A DNA stretch of 64,000 nt from Rhyacichthys aspro. Its lineage: Eukaryota; Chordata; Actinopteri; Gobiiformes; Rhyacichthyidae. A program made the position numbers and the translations under genes. Each line of letters starts with the position of its first letter. Position 1 is the stretch's first letter. The notes under the pieces are model-generated. The model saw only the letters and a program-made list of their open reading frames with translations, was not told where the DNA came from and did not search any database. Positions 1 through 14,045 of this stretch are shown here, in pieces. The stretch covers positions 7,119,118 through 7,183,117 of the forward strand of contig CM072148.1 in the NCBI GenBank assembly GCA_036850595.1, read 5' to 3'.

Positions 1-1659
1 TTACTTGGTATGAGGCAATTATGAGGATTTTTTGCCAAGATATTAAAACTCAATAATAGGATTTCTGCTGTAAGAATCGCTACAATAATTCAATATGCTT
101 CGGCTATAGCAGATCATTTACAACAGCCTTTCATAATGCATCATAATTTTAAAATGGAAATGGCTTATTGGCACTTGGAAGGAGATGCATTGGTGCAGAA
201 AAGCTCAGATTTGACCATATGTTTTTCATTATAGAAATCTATGGACCAGAGAATGAGGAAATGAACCTTGCCTCATCTTTGCAGCGACTTGACAGTAATT
301 AAAAACAGGAGAGAAATATTTCACGGCACATCTCGGATAAACATTGTTTCAAACAAAGGTGGAAGACGACCAGCCACTGAGCAGTAACTAAATATAATCT
401 AGTTCATTTGAAAAAGAACGAAAACTAAAATCATCCTCAATACTGAAAGGCTCAGTCATTGACAAGCTGTCAGGAAAAATGTTTGCTTTCACAGCAGACG
501 CTAGCGCACTTTTTCAATGTATTTGTGTAAGGCTGTGATGACAAGAAAACGAATGGTAATGAAGACAAACACAAGAGGGAAAAAAAACTCCTCACTGTGT
601 ATCCTCCACCGCTTTAGGGTGTCTGTCAAAACATGACCAGACGTAGCTGCAGGCGAGCGGGCTGCGTAATTATGGAACTCCCATGGTCCTCTTCGCAGGT
701 CACAACACAACCCCAATTTGTCTGCACTGCTTTTGTTTCAGACGATGGTGCAACCAAAAAGAGTTGTCAAAATTCACTTCCAAATGTTTCACTTCCATTC
801 AATTCAAAGAGGCACAATGGAACCTAAACATAATGAAACTAAAAGTGACTTGAAGTTTCAATGACTAGTTTTAAGAACATTCTGTTAATAAAACTTGGCA
901 CACTTGTTTTTGAACCAGGGATTTTTTTAATCAATACCTCTTTGTTTAAAGTCTTAGATAAAAAGACGCAGGTTATTTGAAGTAGGCTCGAGTGGCTCAT
1001 TTGCACAGATCCTGGTCGGGGCAGTCACGGCAGAGTTAAAGCTTGAGCAAATGACCTGAGGCTGTCTACAAGCTTAAGCAAAACATGTCCACCAAGGCCA
1101 AAAAAAAGATTTGTGATCTTCTGTGGCATGTTTGCACAAAAATGCAGATGGTTAATTGTCATGTCGACAAAATTGAAATCCTATATGAAAATTTGACTAC
1201 TTCAGAGTTCACTTTTTAAAGAGGGTTGTGGAGAACTTGATATTTTAGTAGCTCTGGCCTAAGACCAACCATCTAAGGGATTTAACATTGGAAGTGAAAT
1301 TTGATTGTTTATTGCTTTAGCCTTTTTGTTGGTGAAGACCTGCCAACTCTAGACTTGAGCTCATTAGTGTATTACTTAAGCAGAGCACTTGTTGAGCTGG
1401 GAATCACAGAGCATTTGTCAGTAACATTACCACAATACAGTACTTTTTTTTTTAATCACTGACAGTTTGAACTTAGCCCTTCTTCCACACAGAAGAATAA
1501 TACTGTATGTCTGATATATTGTTCCACCAGCTGTCATGTGTTTATTGAGTTACAACAGATGTATTATCTGATCTATTGCCAGAATTAAATTCCTCTACTG
1601 AGCAGTAATATGGGATACTACTCACAATAATCATGTTTTTATTCCATATCCCTAACGAA

Positions 1660-2035
1660 AACATCACATTCTCGCTATGGAGCTTTCCGCCTTTCCACCG
1701 TGACTGCTCCCACAAACTAAATAGTTGATTTTATTCAGAGCACATTCCCCCTCCATCTTTCCTCTCTGTACTCTGCCGGAGCTGTCAGAGTTAGGGAGTA
1801 AGTGGCACAACGCTGGCATCTTCAGAGCCGTGTGTCAATTTCTCCTGGCCTGCCACCTTTGTAAAATCTCCCAGACAGTATGGCTTTTACCCCGGCCTCG
1901 TTGCGTTAGTCAAGAAGAAATAAAGGCTGGTGGACGGCAGCCAGCTGGTGTCCTGCTCCTCATGGCTCCTCACACAAACACTTACAGGGGACTGTCACAG
2001 CCCAGGCCCCTCTGCTGACAGGAATAAAGATTGTT
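1660..2035. other. High-complexity block (CNE candidate)
   Basis: GC-richer, repeat-free segment inside AT-rich intron, lying just left of a (TA)n tract. The frames are broken on both strands and there is no exon-like splice pair. Conservation is guessed from composition only. Confidence 0.25.
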
Positions 2036-2118
2036 TTCCTTCACTGTGTGGTAAAACCGGGACCAAAACACTTTTCTCCAAAGATTATGCTGCTGGTGTT
2101 GTCTACAGCACTTGTAGC

Positions 2119-2122
<4 letters not shown>

Positions 2123-2157
<35 letters not shown>
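2123..2157. repeat. (TA)n microsatellite
   Basis: 35 bp of uninterrupted alternating TA. Confidence 0.97.
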
Positions 2158-2159
<2 letters not shown>

Positions 2160-2703
2160 TAATTATCAACAAATGTCTTTGCGCAGAACAGATTTCCCTA
2201 TTTTGGTAAGTGGAACAAGAACCAGGGGATTTTAGATGACCACAAATTCTACACGTGCCCTTTGGATAATTAGAGCAGGGTTTAAATGAATCACTGTTCT
2301 GTCTCACTGAACCACCTGGATACCAGAAAATACCAACTTACTTTTATTTCCACTTGCACACAAAGGGCTTCTTCAACATCTTCAAAAATATGTTTTAAGT
2401 TCAAAAAGAGTTTGGAAAACAACAGTGCTGATAAATTAACAACAAACAGAGAGCTAGCAACCACTGCCATATTCAGTTATACAGAATTCTTTCTACTTTA
2501 GCTTTCACATTAAATTAAACAGATGCCAGACAGAGTATGTTTGATGAATGTATCGGGAAACATACACAAGCAATTAGACAAAATTGCAGGACATGAAATG
2601 ACAGACATAAAATGAATCATTTTTTACACCAAAACTACCTCAAAAGACTATGTTACTTCAAATCTGCTGTAAAGCTTTCAGCATTTTTGTATGTTCAAAG
2701 TGC

Positions 2704-2759
2704 AAAGTTTAGGAGAATACCGAGTCTGAATAGTCTGACTCAATATTCTCCTAAACTTT
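2704..2759. repeat. Perfect 16-bp inverted repeat with nested 5-bp stem
   Basis: Left arm AAAGTTTAGGAGAATA at 2704-2719 pairs exactly with its reverse complement at 2744-2759. Inside, GAGTC at 2722-2726 can pair with GACTC at 2737-2741, leaving a 10-nt loop and a small internal bulge. The hairpin is 56 nt in all. Confidence 0.9.
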
Positions 2760-2999
2760 ACACAACACCTTCATAGAGTTGTATGTCTTGAGTTATGGTT
2801 GTTTGGTTAGACTTTGCTTTGACCTTTTCTTTGTTTTCAAATGCTTTCAAAGCTTTTCTGAATCCGGGACTGTAAATGATCACCATGCAATCTAGTTTTT
2901 CTTTTTTTCAATCATTTGGTAGTTTGTGATCTTTCCTCCTGAATTTGTATCTTTAGAAGGGTATGGAACAATGTTTCAAGGCATTTTAATTCAACTACA

Positions 3000-3230
3000 C
3001 AAATGGCGAGGGGATGGAGCTGCTCTGGGTGCGAGGCAGGGTACAATCTAGACAATCACCAGTTCAGAGAGCTAACACTTAGAGACATTCACAGACAACC
3101 ATTCACTATCACATTAATTCGCTATAGAGTCATTTAGAGTCATCAATTCAACTGTACGTCTTTGGACAGTGGGAGAAAGGCAGCGTCGGAGAGTGCCCAT
3201 GGGAGCAGGGGGCTGGGACGATGACGGCGG
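3000..3230 (+). repeat. Dispersed teleost repeat, copy 1
   Basis: Degenerate copy carrying ACAACCATTCACTATCA, TTTAGAGTCATCAATTCA and GTCTTTGGACAGTGGGAGAA in the same order as the copy at 38575-38772. Interspersed, probably LINE-derived; family unassigned. Confidence 0.65.
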
Positions 3231-5714
3231 TCCAGACTCTGATAGTCAAACAGGTTATTTTTAGCAGAGTTATTACAGTTTGCTCCACTGTTGACAAATG
3301 TACAGCTCCAAAGTTGAGTGGGTACATGTCTCACTGCACTCTTTACAGACTGTTTACACGGATATAAGGGACGTGAAACAGCCCTTATAAACTACAAGTT
3401 GTGGATGAATGTGTATCAAATATCACGAATGAAGGCTCCAACGAGTATAAACAGACCTTATGCCAAATGTTTTCTTATAGTCTCTTCACTTATAACACAA
3501 AGTTAACCAGAAAGAAGCACAGACATGATTCATAAATGGTATCTGTTCTGTTTACACTTTTCTACTGCCATTTACTGCCATCATTCTGTTTACACTTTGC
3601 ACTGGTTTGGTCTCACCGAGTCTTATTTGTTATGTGCCTTATTTTGTTTTATTTTTTTTACCTAATCATTTTTTATTTTTGCATGCCCTTACTAGTGTTT
3701 TTCTTTAAAATGTCATTCCTCTATTTACTCTTTATTGTAAAAAGAGTAGCGAAATTTAAATTCTCTAAACGTGGCAGAATTAGAGAAGGTGGAAGTTGAC
3801 TTTGACTTTAACGTTGGGGGTTAGGTACTGTCTTGGCTGCTCTTAGAGGACTGAGAAATCCATTTAGAACACAATTATTAATATGTCAGAGAGAGACAGG
3901 TCCTGAAGTGAGTCTAAATCACGTGTGACAGAGCAATTATGTGACATTACGTGACACCATCGAAGGACATTTTAGTTTATTACTTTTTTCATTGGTTTAC
4001 TACAGCCGTATTGCAACTCCTGTGACATTTGGAAATCACATTATACATTCAACAGCCAATACAGCAACTGGTAATCTTCTATAAAACACATTTGAGAAAG
4101 GCTGAAACTAACTGTAACTGCCCTTTAAATCACCTAAATGCAGCACCTGTATAAACACTACTTCCAGTCCATATTCTATCCAAATGTGGGTCGGTTTATT
4201 GTTACAAGATAAGACCTCATTCAGTAACAGACAAAACACATGCAGCAGTTCACCCCTACAGGTCTGCGGCATGAGGGTGTACAACATCTTACACATGCCA
4301 ACATCTATACACACTGTATGTTTTGAGCCATATTAGATGTGGGCTTTGGGGGAGGTATCTTCGACAATAGAAGCATATCTCCTCCTACACCGAAACTAAA
4401 TATGACACATAATCTATTACAGCGCTCGCTAGATACTCGACATAATAATAAAAATAATACACTGCGTGCCTTCATTTCAGCCCGTGTCAACAAAGAGCAA
4501 TTCAGTTTGATATCTTCAGCAGACATGGAAGGAAATGTACTAGACTTCATTTGCGAACGAAAAAAAAATGCACTTTGTTTGTTGTCAGGAATGAAAATGA
4601 TAACAAAAAAGGCGGCATTTGTGTGAGAGGAATGTGGATGGCAAGACGAATGCACTTTGGAGAGGGAAGATCAAGGGTAAACAAACGGATAAACCATCAC
4701 AGATAAGAACAGAGAGGAGTGAAGCAAACAGAAATAATGAACACATGACTGCTCTTTACTTAGACGGGTTCTGTGAAGTACGTCCTCTAATTAACCTCCT
4801 TTTAGCACGAGCGAAACAACAAGTCAAATGTTGTGCAAATGATGCAGACAGGAAGAGCAAACATGTTCCCAAATGAACTGTCAGGGGACCGAAAAGCCAA
4901 GCCAGTCATTGGAGATGCTTTTGTTTTGAAGAGGAACTGATGAGACCTAGAATTAAGATTCGTTTGTGGCTTGCTCATGCTTTTCTGTTTTCCTAAGACT
5001 GTTGACATTCTGGGGTTAAATGTATTAATTTTTGGAAACATTTATCCACATTACACCAACATCTGGTTTGTCCATAATGCATAATTGCAAGAAGACATGG
5101 GACGTCTGACGGTATGACAGAGACACGGTATTGCAGATACAACTTTTATTGTTCTGATAAATTGGACAGCACTACTTTTCCATTGGGGCAATAGCGTTTA
5201 TTTGTCATCACATCTAACACATGGTACGTTTGGATTTGAATGCACTGTTAAGATAATTAAACTAAAGCAAACAACTACAAAGAGCAACTAAATGCTGGAT
5301 TGATTCTCTTAAAATGACAATGAGAGACAAAGCTAACATAAAGAAGGCAGATGCAATTAGCTAAGGGCACACAAAAGCTACTTTTAATAAACAAATGAAA
5401 CCAGCTTTTGATTAGAAGTGATCACACAGCTCTGGCATTTAAAAAAGCCATATTTTTGTGACTGACAAAAAGCATATAATTAATGTGCTGCTACTGCTGT
5501 GCCTTGTTTTAAATATAAATCATTATTAGAATTATCTACTTTGTGAAATGTTTATTTTGATGTTTTTCTTTGGCCTAGTGCCTACAAAAGTTAACTCTAT
5601 TTTTTGTTTTACCTATTGCATGATAAAATTTAAATCTTTGTGCAATAATGTATTTTCATACCTCTATTAATATTAACGATATGTTTACCAATTTTCTTAT
5701 AAAATACAGTACTC

Positions 5715-6190
5715 AATAGTCATTAACGGAGGCTGTGGTGAAACGGTGGAAGAGCCAGAGGCCATCTCTGTCGCATTGAGCACCACACCTCGGCACACAT
5801 TACTGAACAAAACACAACTAAGTAGATGGATGAATATTCATGATGTGACATTTGCAGGGCGCTCATGATGAAGGCAGCCGCTGGCCTGCATTTCAATGTG
5901 CACAACTCAAACACCGGGCGCAAACAGTCAAACCCTGACTCGCCCTCCAGGGAGTCTCCATGTGTTTGAAGTGGAATAGTAGGAATAAAGTGCCAATTAT
6001 CCCTCTAATTGGGAGTAACAAAGCCGGCTGCCTGTTGTGTGCGCTCCTGTGTTGACTGCGTATCTGCAAATCTCCAATTTAAAGGCTCTAATGAGTTGGG
6101 TTAATTGAGAATGAGGGGAGTGATTTGGGAGTCAAGCCTGCTGCGTGGAACGAAGCCCAAGGGAATGAGGTGTTAACTGAGTGCCAGCGC
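5715..6190. other. CNE candidate rich in TAATT homeodomain-type cores
   Basis: Repeat-free block of balanced base composition with CAATTATCC, CTAATTGGGAG, CAATTTAAAG, CTAATGAG and GTTAATTGAG cores. There is no open frame of length and no splice-site pair. The mixed composition contrasts with the AT-rich surroundings. Confidence 0.35.
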
Positions 6191-8082
6191 AACATAGAAA
6201 CACATAGCACGCAATGACAACACTTTTAAATCAAATCATTTTCTGTTAACACACTGTCTGCTACTTAACCAAAACTTCTACATGACTGGCAAGTTACCCT
6301 CAATGACACATGGAACGTAAGCTACAATATGGTTCAATTCAGTATGTCAGCAGTGAGAGGTACAGGCCAGGTGCAGCGGTGTCTGAACCCGAGGCCATCT
6401 CCAGTGACCAGTGACAGACATATGAAAATATTGCTTTTCTATATGATATACAAAGTGAATTCAAAACAAACTAAAATTAAGTCCCAAAGGGAGATATATT
6501 TCTGAAGTTAACCCGTCCTTTGTCTAGTGCTGCTAGTGTCGCTGGAGCAACCTGTTAGAAGCAGGGGGTAGCTACTGAATAGCACCAATGGACCATCTCC
6601 AGATCTTCAGGCAGTACCTTTGTCATGGTTACCGACTGCAGACTATTGTACATGTTGTTGTGTGTCAGCTTTTTGAAGTAAAAAAAACCCAAAACCTACA
6701 TTTTAGGAAACTTCCTTTTTTACTTTCACTGTTGACTGTGATTAATGCAACACAGCTAATGAATGTTGACTGAATGGTCAAAAAGATGCCAACTCCCAAC
6801 TAAAAGTAGTAACACTTGTTGATGTGAGACTTTCTCTGCCTTAAACTTTGTTGTTTTTCTTTCTGGAATATGGCTCCATATCAAAAGTGGCGTAATCTAT
6901 CTGTGACAAGTGTGTTTTGGCACCCATTCCTGTGTGAAGGCAACCCATTAGAAGGCACCAAAAGTGATATGGTACAGTGCCCTTATTCTAGTACACTTTC
7001 AAAATAAAAGCACACAAAACTAATTCTACCAAGTGGTACAGCCCATTAAATAGGGGTCAGTATGCACTTTTATTATAAAACGTGGTTCAAAGGTTATCAA
7101 GGCAAATATGACCTGTTTTTGGATGGATGGTGTTGTAACTAAAGAATCTTTAATCTGGTGAAAACAGGACATAAAAGCTAGTATGACATCAAACCAGGCC
7201 AAAACTGCTTTTTTGAAACAAGGCTTAAAAGCACGATGTTCCAAACTGACATATGTACAAGACTCAATACAGCACTCCAGACTCTGAGGTTAGATGTATC
7301 ATTCATTACAAGCAGCTGAAATTTGAATTTGAAGCGAGCTAAGATCAGTAAGTTATATTTGAGAGCTGAGAAGGTAAACACATACTGAGTTTCATCCTCA
7401 AGTTTCTATCAAGAGGATGTTGAGAAAAAAACCCCTCTAATCCCCCTTCTAGATTACCCCTGACACGAGAATGGCACCTTTTGACAGGGAAGAGACTTTT
7501 TTGAGAAAAAGTAATCCGGCCCGATGCCTCGACTTTATCCTTGTCACTTAATTTAAAGTTACAGCAAAAGCAGAAACAGTGGGAGAAGAACAGAGTGGAG
7601 TGTTGTCTTGTGTGTGAGTAGATGTGGTAATGTAGAAGACGACAGGTAAACACACATGTGACAGAGCCTGCTGTTCATCTCTCACGCGGGCTGTATTCAG
7701 AATGACAGCGGGACAAATAACAGCTGTGCAATGCAGACTGAAGCGCAGTGCAACAGTTCCACAGGTGGAAGCAATATTCTGAATGTATTTTAGAAAACTA
7801 GTTGCTCTGAGTGGATTGCTTTGATTGAATGGTTGAATAAAATCTATGACTAGCATAATTTCCAGTCCCTGAAATACAATGTGTCATGCCGAGTGACAGC
7901 AGGGGAAATAATGTAAAACCATCCGACAAACTGCTTAAGAGGTTGCACTGACAATTTGAAATTCCCCGTTCTGAACAAATTGTGTAAAACGGCTCTAGAC
8001 AACCCAAGCATTAACCTAATAAACTGCTTTGACACTACTTCCAACAAACCCAATATACCCTTCCAAAGTTTTCAACAATTTG

Positions 8083-8084
<2 letters not shown>

Positions 8085-8147
<63 letters not shown>
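8085..8147. repeat. (AT)n microsatellite, 63 bp
   Basis: Uninterrupted alternating AT; self-complementary and likely length-variable. Confidence 0.97.
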
Positions 8148-8153
<6 letters not shown>

Positions 8154-11100
8154 CCATTTGGTTTATCTGTATACTGTATATTGACCTCAGATGACCAAAA
8201 AATAACAATATTCAAGATTGGATAATATATGGAAAATCCATCATCAATCATTCTCCTACATATTTATTGTCCATATAATTGAAGATAACACTACAATATT
8301 CCTCTAACTACAAACAGCAGTGAATAGCAAGCCTGCTGTGTTTGATCAGCGCAAAGAAACATCTCTCTATAGGCAACCACTTTCTGCAATAATCTTTTAT
8401 TTATAGTTAATGAGAATTTGCACATTGTCCTTAGGGCACGGAGTCAATATCTTGTCTAACAAAATAAGAAAAATGAAGGCGAAATGCATAAATCTGGACT
8501 TGAATCCAAAGCAGCTAATTATCTTCATCTAAGTTCAATAACAGAGAGACAATGTGCCATAGGGGAAATCACAGCCTGTATCGCCAGCCAAACTCATTTC
8601 ACAGTGGATAAAGTGGCCACAACACATTTAACATAGGTGAAAGCCAGCCAAAAATGTAAAATTTAAGGAAGCTGTGCACATCCGTTAATGTTGTAGTGGA
8701 CTGAGAACATGTATTTGATGCATTTCAGAAACAACAATCCAGCAAGTTTGTGAGAGGAGGCTGGGAGACAGTACAGATGTTTAACTACGCATTAGACCTG
8801 TGTAGGAAAACAAGCAAAGAACCGAAAAGCGTGGGTTGAGATTCATGCTGCGTTTAACATTCCTCTTGGGGTTTCAATGATAAAAGAAGATTATACTGAT
8901 GCAGGCGGGTGAGTATGAGTGAGCTTTAATGCTGCTTCATGATTCTTTGGAACCACTTAACATTATATTACTAAAAACACACACACTTCCGCACAGATGG
9001 TTAACTGCACAGGAAGGTGCATTGCATTTAGAAGGTGATTCATTAAGACATCTGTAGGTTGAGTCTCAAATTCTTATGATGCTACTGTTTTTGGCACAGG
9101 AGAAAGTAAGAGATTGAAAGATTGCATCTATGCAACCAAATGGTTCACTGTCAGCCTTTGCGTAAACACACAGGGGTATTTGACCGCTAAACTAAGGCTG
9201 AACAATATGACCTTAACTTACTGTAAATAGGCCCAATTATTAAAGCCGTTGTCCATCCAATGCCTTTTGGACCCCTTTGATTTGTTACTGATAGACACAC
9301 CACAGAGTTTCATGACCATAGCAACACGAGCATCCAATGACTCTCGAGATCTCTGGTAGAAAATCATTTACTAAACTACAATTGAGGCAAACTTTTAAAC
9401 ACCAAATGTTACGTTTCTCTAAAATGCATAAAAAGAGAAGTCTGGAAAATGTACTCAAGAGAGAATCCAAGAGTGTTTTGAATTCCCTTTCTCAGAAAAA
9501 TCTAAATACCTTTGAATTTGACTCTATTTTAATGTAACATATTGACCATCACGAAGAATACAAATTTTCAAGCAAAGCCACTGTCAAATTGTATAATTTT
9601 GCCCCTCAATTAATTAGTCGTGAACACAGTTGCAGTAAACAAAAGCTAACAATACTGACTTAGCTCCTTTAAAACAACAAACTAACCATATAACACTATT
9701 TAACTTGACAAACACCACATGGTGGACCAGAGTTAAAATCATAGCCTTCAATACACTGGCATCTCTTATTTGTTTGCTCATTACCGCCAATCTTATACAT
9801 CCATAGTGTAATAAGGGCTTAAAACCACAGCGATTTTCAGCCTCTTTTCGGTTAGCAATGCAAAAGAGGGCAAGACCACAGATTGGGCTTAACAAATGCT
9901 CAACTGAAAGAAACAGACTAAATATTTCTGCATATTCTTTAATACCTCAAGCCATTGACCTTGACCATAGCGATAGGATTAATTAATTCCTTAGCTTCTA
10001 AAAATACTGCACTCGTCATCGGAGTCATGTTATAAATATCACATTGTTATTTAGACATTTTTCATTTTCCATTTCAATTAGTTTTCAATTAATTTATCAA
10101 TTATACCATTATAATCAAATTATTTTGTTGATCGTAAATATCTGGCTGACGTTTTATTGCATGATGCATGGTAACCTGGTTGACAATAATGCATTCCTGG
10201 ATACAACAAATAAAATGACAACCCAGGCATCTGCCACCTTTTCAAAAGTAACTTTACCGATTCCAGAGAATTGTGAGTGCTGTGAAAATGTCCTTTCAAA
10301 CTACAGAAATTTCCATTCCAATTTTCTGCCTACCTACTAAAGCTTTTTGACTTCTTTTGAGATATTATAAGCCAAAAGGTTTTGGAATTATTTGAGAACA
10401 GTGTATTGTTAAACCAATAGCTATCACAGGGTGCACATTTTCCTCTACTCCAAGCTGTTTCGAAAAGTGGACTTTTTTTGGACATCAGCAGCTTTGCAGT
10501 TGTATTGTGCAGACTAGACAAATGGAGCCACTTTTCACTGGAGCAGCTCAACGTCTGTCATAATCTTGTAACCCAAGACAAATACAAGGAAGCCCATCTT
10601 CTCTCCTTGTGCCAAAACAACACCGGCAGACCTAATAGCGGCATGTCTCAAGCATGACAACTATGCGCTCACCTCCTCAACCTCCCTTCTTTATGCCTCA
10701 TTGTCTCGTTCCCTGCTCCTTTTACCTTGTTTTCCCCTGATAACCCTTGTCTCTCTTCATGCCGTCTCACCCCTATCTCAATATCCCATTGTCACACACT
10801 CCATCATACGCCTCGCTGTACACCCTTCCCTCCCTTCCTATCTCTATTAAGTGAAGCGCCAGAGACAAGAACTTGGCTGCACTGCACAAAGGCTCCTGTA
10901 TTCATGTCGTTGTTTATCTACAGACAGCCCTCAGCACTTTTAGAAGAGCAGACCTCCATAAAAAGAGCACAAATCTAAACATATTTGATGCACAGAGGCC
11001 CCTTTTGTTCCTCTATACAGTGTGCATACCTGAGCCGCCGTCACTTGTAACCAACGTATGCAAATGTGGCAGCAGGGTGTGAGCAACACAAGTATGTTAA

Positions 11101-11759
11101 GTGTTTTAGAAGTGGAAGTATTCAACATATGCTTTACCATAAACACAATGTGTCAAAAAGTACTCTTTATTGTAAGAAGAATGTTACTGAAAGCTAACAC
11201 AGGCTAATAGAGATATTCAATTACAATTTTAAAGGTAATTATTTAAAGGTTTAAAGGTATTATTATATTATTATAGTTATTATAGTCACTTTTTGTTGCA
11301 GATGACTTATGAGATGTGTGCATTCACATTATCATTTTTGCTCTGTTGTAAAAACACTGAATATGGAGGGCCAGTCGTGTTTCTTACTGGATTTCGGTCT
11401 TTGTCTGAGTTTACGTACAGTAGATAAGAGCAAACTGATATGAGCCAGCAGCGCTCCGCTCAGGCTAATGCTGCATGCACGTAGTCATTGTATTCAAAAG
11501 AATTCAGCCTTTGTTAAAAACAGAAAAGGAGATGATGCAAATCTAACACTCATCTAACCCTTTTAAGTGAAAGAAGCATAAAAGAGGCTTAGGTTTGTAT
11601 TATAAGTACAGTATGCTCAACTACTTAAGCTTAAACATTTGGAAAGACTGACACACAGAATAGTTATTGGTATAGAATATTTTAAACAATGGGACCCTTA
11701 TACGTCCATTTGCTCTTTAAAAATAGAATCAGAAACAGTTCTAACAAATAGAGGCTGAT

Positions 11760-12060
11760 GTCATGTTTTAGTTTATTGCCCAGCCCTATGACCTTTCATA
11801 TACAGTAGGGACAATGTTTCAATATCTGATTGATTTCCTTTTGTGATACATTATCGTGATACATTATCAAGACACAGCCACAAATAATGGGACAAAAACT
11901 GAAGCATGTGATAGATACTGGTTAATTTTAGACAAATTTCATTAAAATGCCTTGTAAGTAAAGATCTATCGTTCCACTACAATATTGACATATAAAGTAA
12001 AATATAGTATTGGTGTATTGTGATATTTTGTTTTTGTGGGCAGGTAAATTGTATTGTTTT
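11760..12060. repeat. Degenerate MITE-like remnant
   Basis: Begins near an inverted AGGGCTGGGC-type terminus (GCCCAGCCCT at about 11778). It contains an exact 13-bp tandem GTGATACATTATC at 11843-11868 and several ATATTG/GATATT words typical of fish elements with GGGCTGGGCGATAT ends. Boundaries are approximate. Confidence 0.35.
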
Positions 12061-13779
12061 TAGTGACTGTATTAGCTCTCACTCCAGCGGTTATGCACCA
12101 CTAGAGTGTGCAGTGCTCTGGGTGTGTGCCTTGTCACAAGTCCTGTTAGCATGTCTTGTCATTCGTGACAAAAGACAGGCTTTCCCTGAGGAATTGTAAT
12201 AAGTTACTCATTGAGCTGGGTTGACATTTTGGAAACATAGTATGCCGCTGTTGCTATGGGGTAGGATAAATTGAGTGATTTCTGTAAATGTCAAAACTAC
12301 ATAAAATCCCTTTTAGGGCATCTGAAAATAGTGAGCAACATGGGCAAAACAGTGTACAAATGTTGGCCTGTTTGGGCCTTTTAGGAGCATGTTGGAAATG
12401 TCTAAGAAAGTGTCTACAGTTAACTGGAGATGGATGTTGGAGCTGAAAGTCAGCACTTTAACCTCCCACTCGCTCATTTGAAACCCACAGGTCTATATCC
12501 CAAGTGCTTACACACTGCCCTGAATATGTACTTACAATGAGCAGATGATTTAATACATATAAATAAGACAGCCCTCCCTGTTATTAGTTTAGCAGCTATG
12601 GAAATATTTCTGCATATGTAAGGGGAAAGTGTAAGTGTGATTTCCTCTGTTGTGGTGGAAGTGTAGGCGTGTGTGTGGACATTTGTGTGTATGCAGAGGC
12701 AGAAAAATGGGAAAGCCCACGCGCTGAAGTCCAGGACAAATTGGCTGCCTTTGGTCTTTGCTTCTCTTTAATTAGACAGTGTTGGAGAGTCAGGGTTACC
12801 TGCCTACATACCTGCCGGCGCTACTCCACACAAGGATAGAGATACCAGCACCGTTTATCATGCAGAGAGCAGACAAAAGTGGGATGACTAAAATTTCTCA
12901 CTGTGTGAAAGACACGCTGCCCACGTCAACAATAGCACTTCTGTCAGTGCGGTTTGTGGAATAAAAAGGCTGATTAAGTTGAACTATGGTTACACAGTAA
13001 AAGCTGACAAGTGGCTGTAATAAAGTGATCTGAGATTTAGAAGCGCAGGGACATGTTTTTTGAGTCTGGTCTTACAATATAATAATAAATCTTGTCTAAC
13101 AGTGAACTGCACTGGCAAATTTATGTGGACACCTGCTTTGAGTAAATGGAATTGGATACAAAATGTGCGCAAGAATGTGCTTTGGACAGAAGAGAAAAGA
13201 AAAAGATCGAACGAGGGCAAAGACACAAGATGTTTTTTGAAACGGATAAAGGGCTGAAGAGTTTATTTTGTGGGGATGTTCTTTTCCAATGCAGTGTAGG
13301 GTTATAAAGTGCTGCAGTATTAAGTAATGTTGTCTCTGTGGTCAAAAGTTTGGAGGAACAGAAAAAAACTGAGGTTATTTTATCTGCAACATGTCCTGAG
13401 TGTATTCACGCCAGTGGAAAAAGGTGTGAATATGTCAAGAAGTCAAAATTCAAGCATTTGAAGTAGAGCCAGACTGCCTCGTGGCTATAACTGTTTCACT
13501 CGACGTGGACGATCTTTCCTCAGTCTGCTCTTATAGGGCTGCAGGTATACGACTGTCTGCAGAGCCCATCTTTTTTCAGATCTAAGGTAGAAGAACTGGA
13601 CTGTTATGTCAAGCTCTATACTCACCTACTCTTTAGAGTAAAGTGTTTTCCACCGACAAATCCCAAAACACATTTTAAGGGTTGATTGGTCTGACCCTCA
13701 AGGGACAAAAGCTTGTGTGTCCGCATTTAGTTTAGGTTTTAACAGAGATATAGAGCTCCCAAGAATGTATTTGCAGTAA

Positions 13780-14045
13780 AGCCCTGTCAGAGATCCACTA
13801 CAAAGAAACAGTCAATTGCGACACTCTCCCATCCAGGGGTTAATGAGCTTTTCGCCACAGTAATCCCTCTTTCACTCACTCGTAAAATTAATCAACTACG
13901 CAGCTGCCAGTCACTTAACCGCCAGAATGGGCTCGCTATTAAGCCCCGGCAATCAGGTGCTAATCATTTAGTTTTACAGCGTGACAAGAAACCATAAGCT
14001 GGTTTTACTGGACACGCTGGCAACCATGCATTAGGAAGTACTTCT
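13780..14045. other. CNE candidate
   Basis: Repeat-free block with TTAATGAGC, AAATTAATCAAC, GCTATTAAGCC and GCTAATCATTTAG homeodomain-type cores and E-box CAGCTGCC. No coding frame or splice pair. Conservation is inferred from composition, not measured. Confidence 0.3.

Noticed and set aside
1930..2307. Open frames on both strands through the (TA)n tract near 2123
   Set aside because: They encode Tyr-Ile repeats from the microsatellite; simple-sequence artefact.
4305..4655. 116-codon minus frame overlapping a 95-codon plus frame
   Set aside because: Mutual shadow frames with no recognisable protein or gene context.
9285..9470. Minus-strand SCCYGHETLW peptide resembling the CPCCYG motif of the missing GSTCD half
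   Set aside because: Neighbouring residues do not match the family and there are no suitable splice sites; judged coincidental.
10940..11146. Minus-strand LLTPCCHICI peptide, again reminiscent of a Cys-rich GSTCD motif
   Set aside because: Only four residues agree, the flanks do not, and no acceptor/donor pair is in phase.
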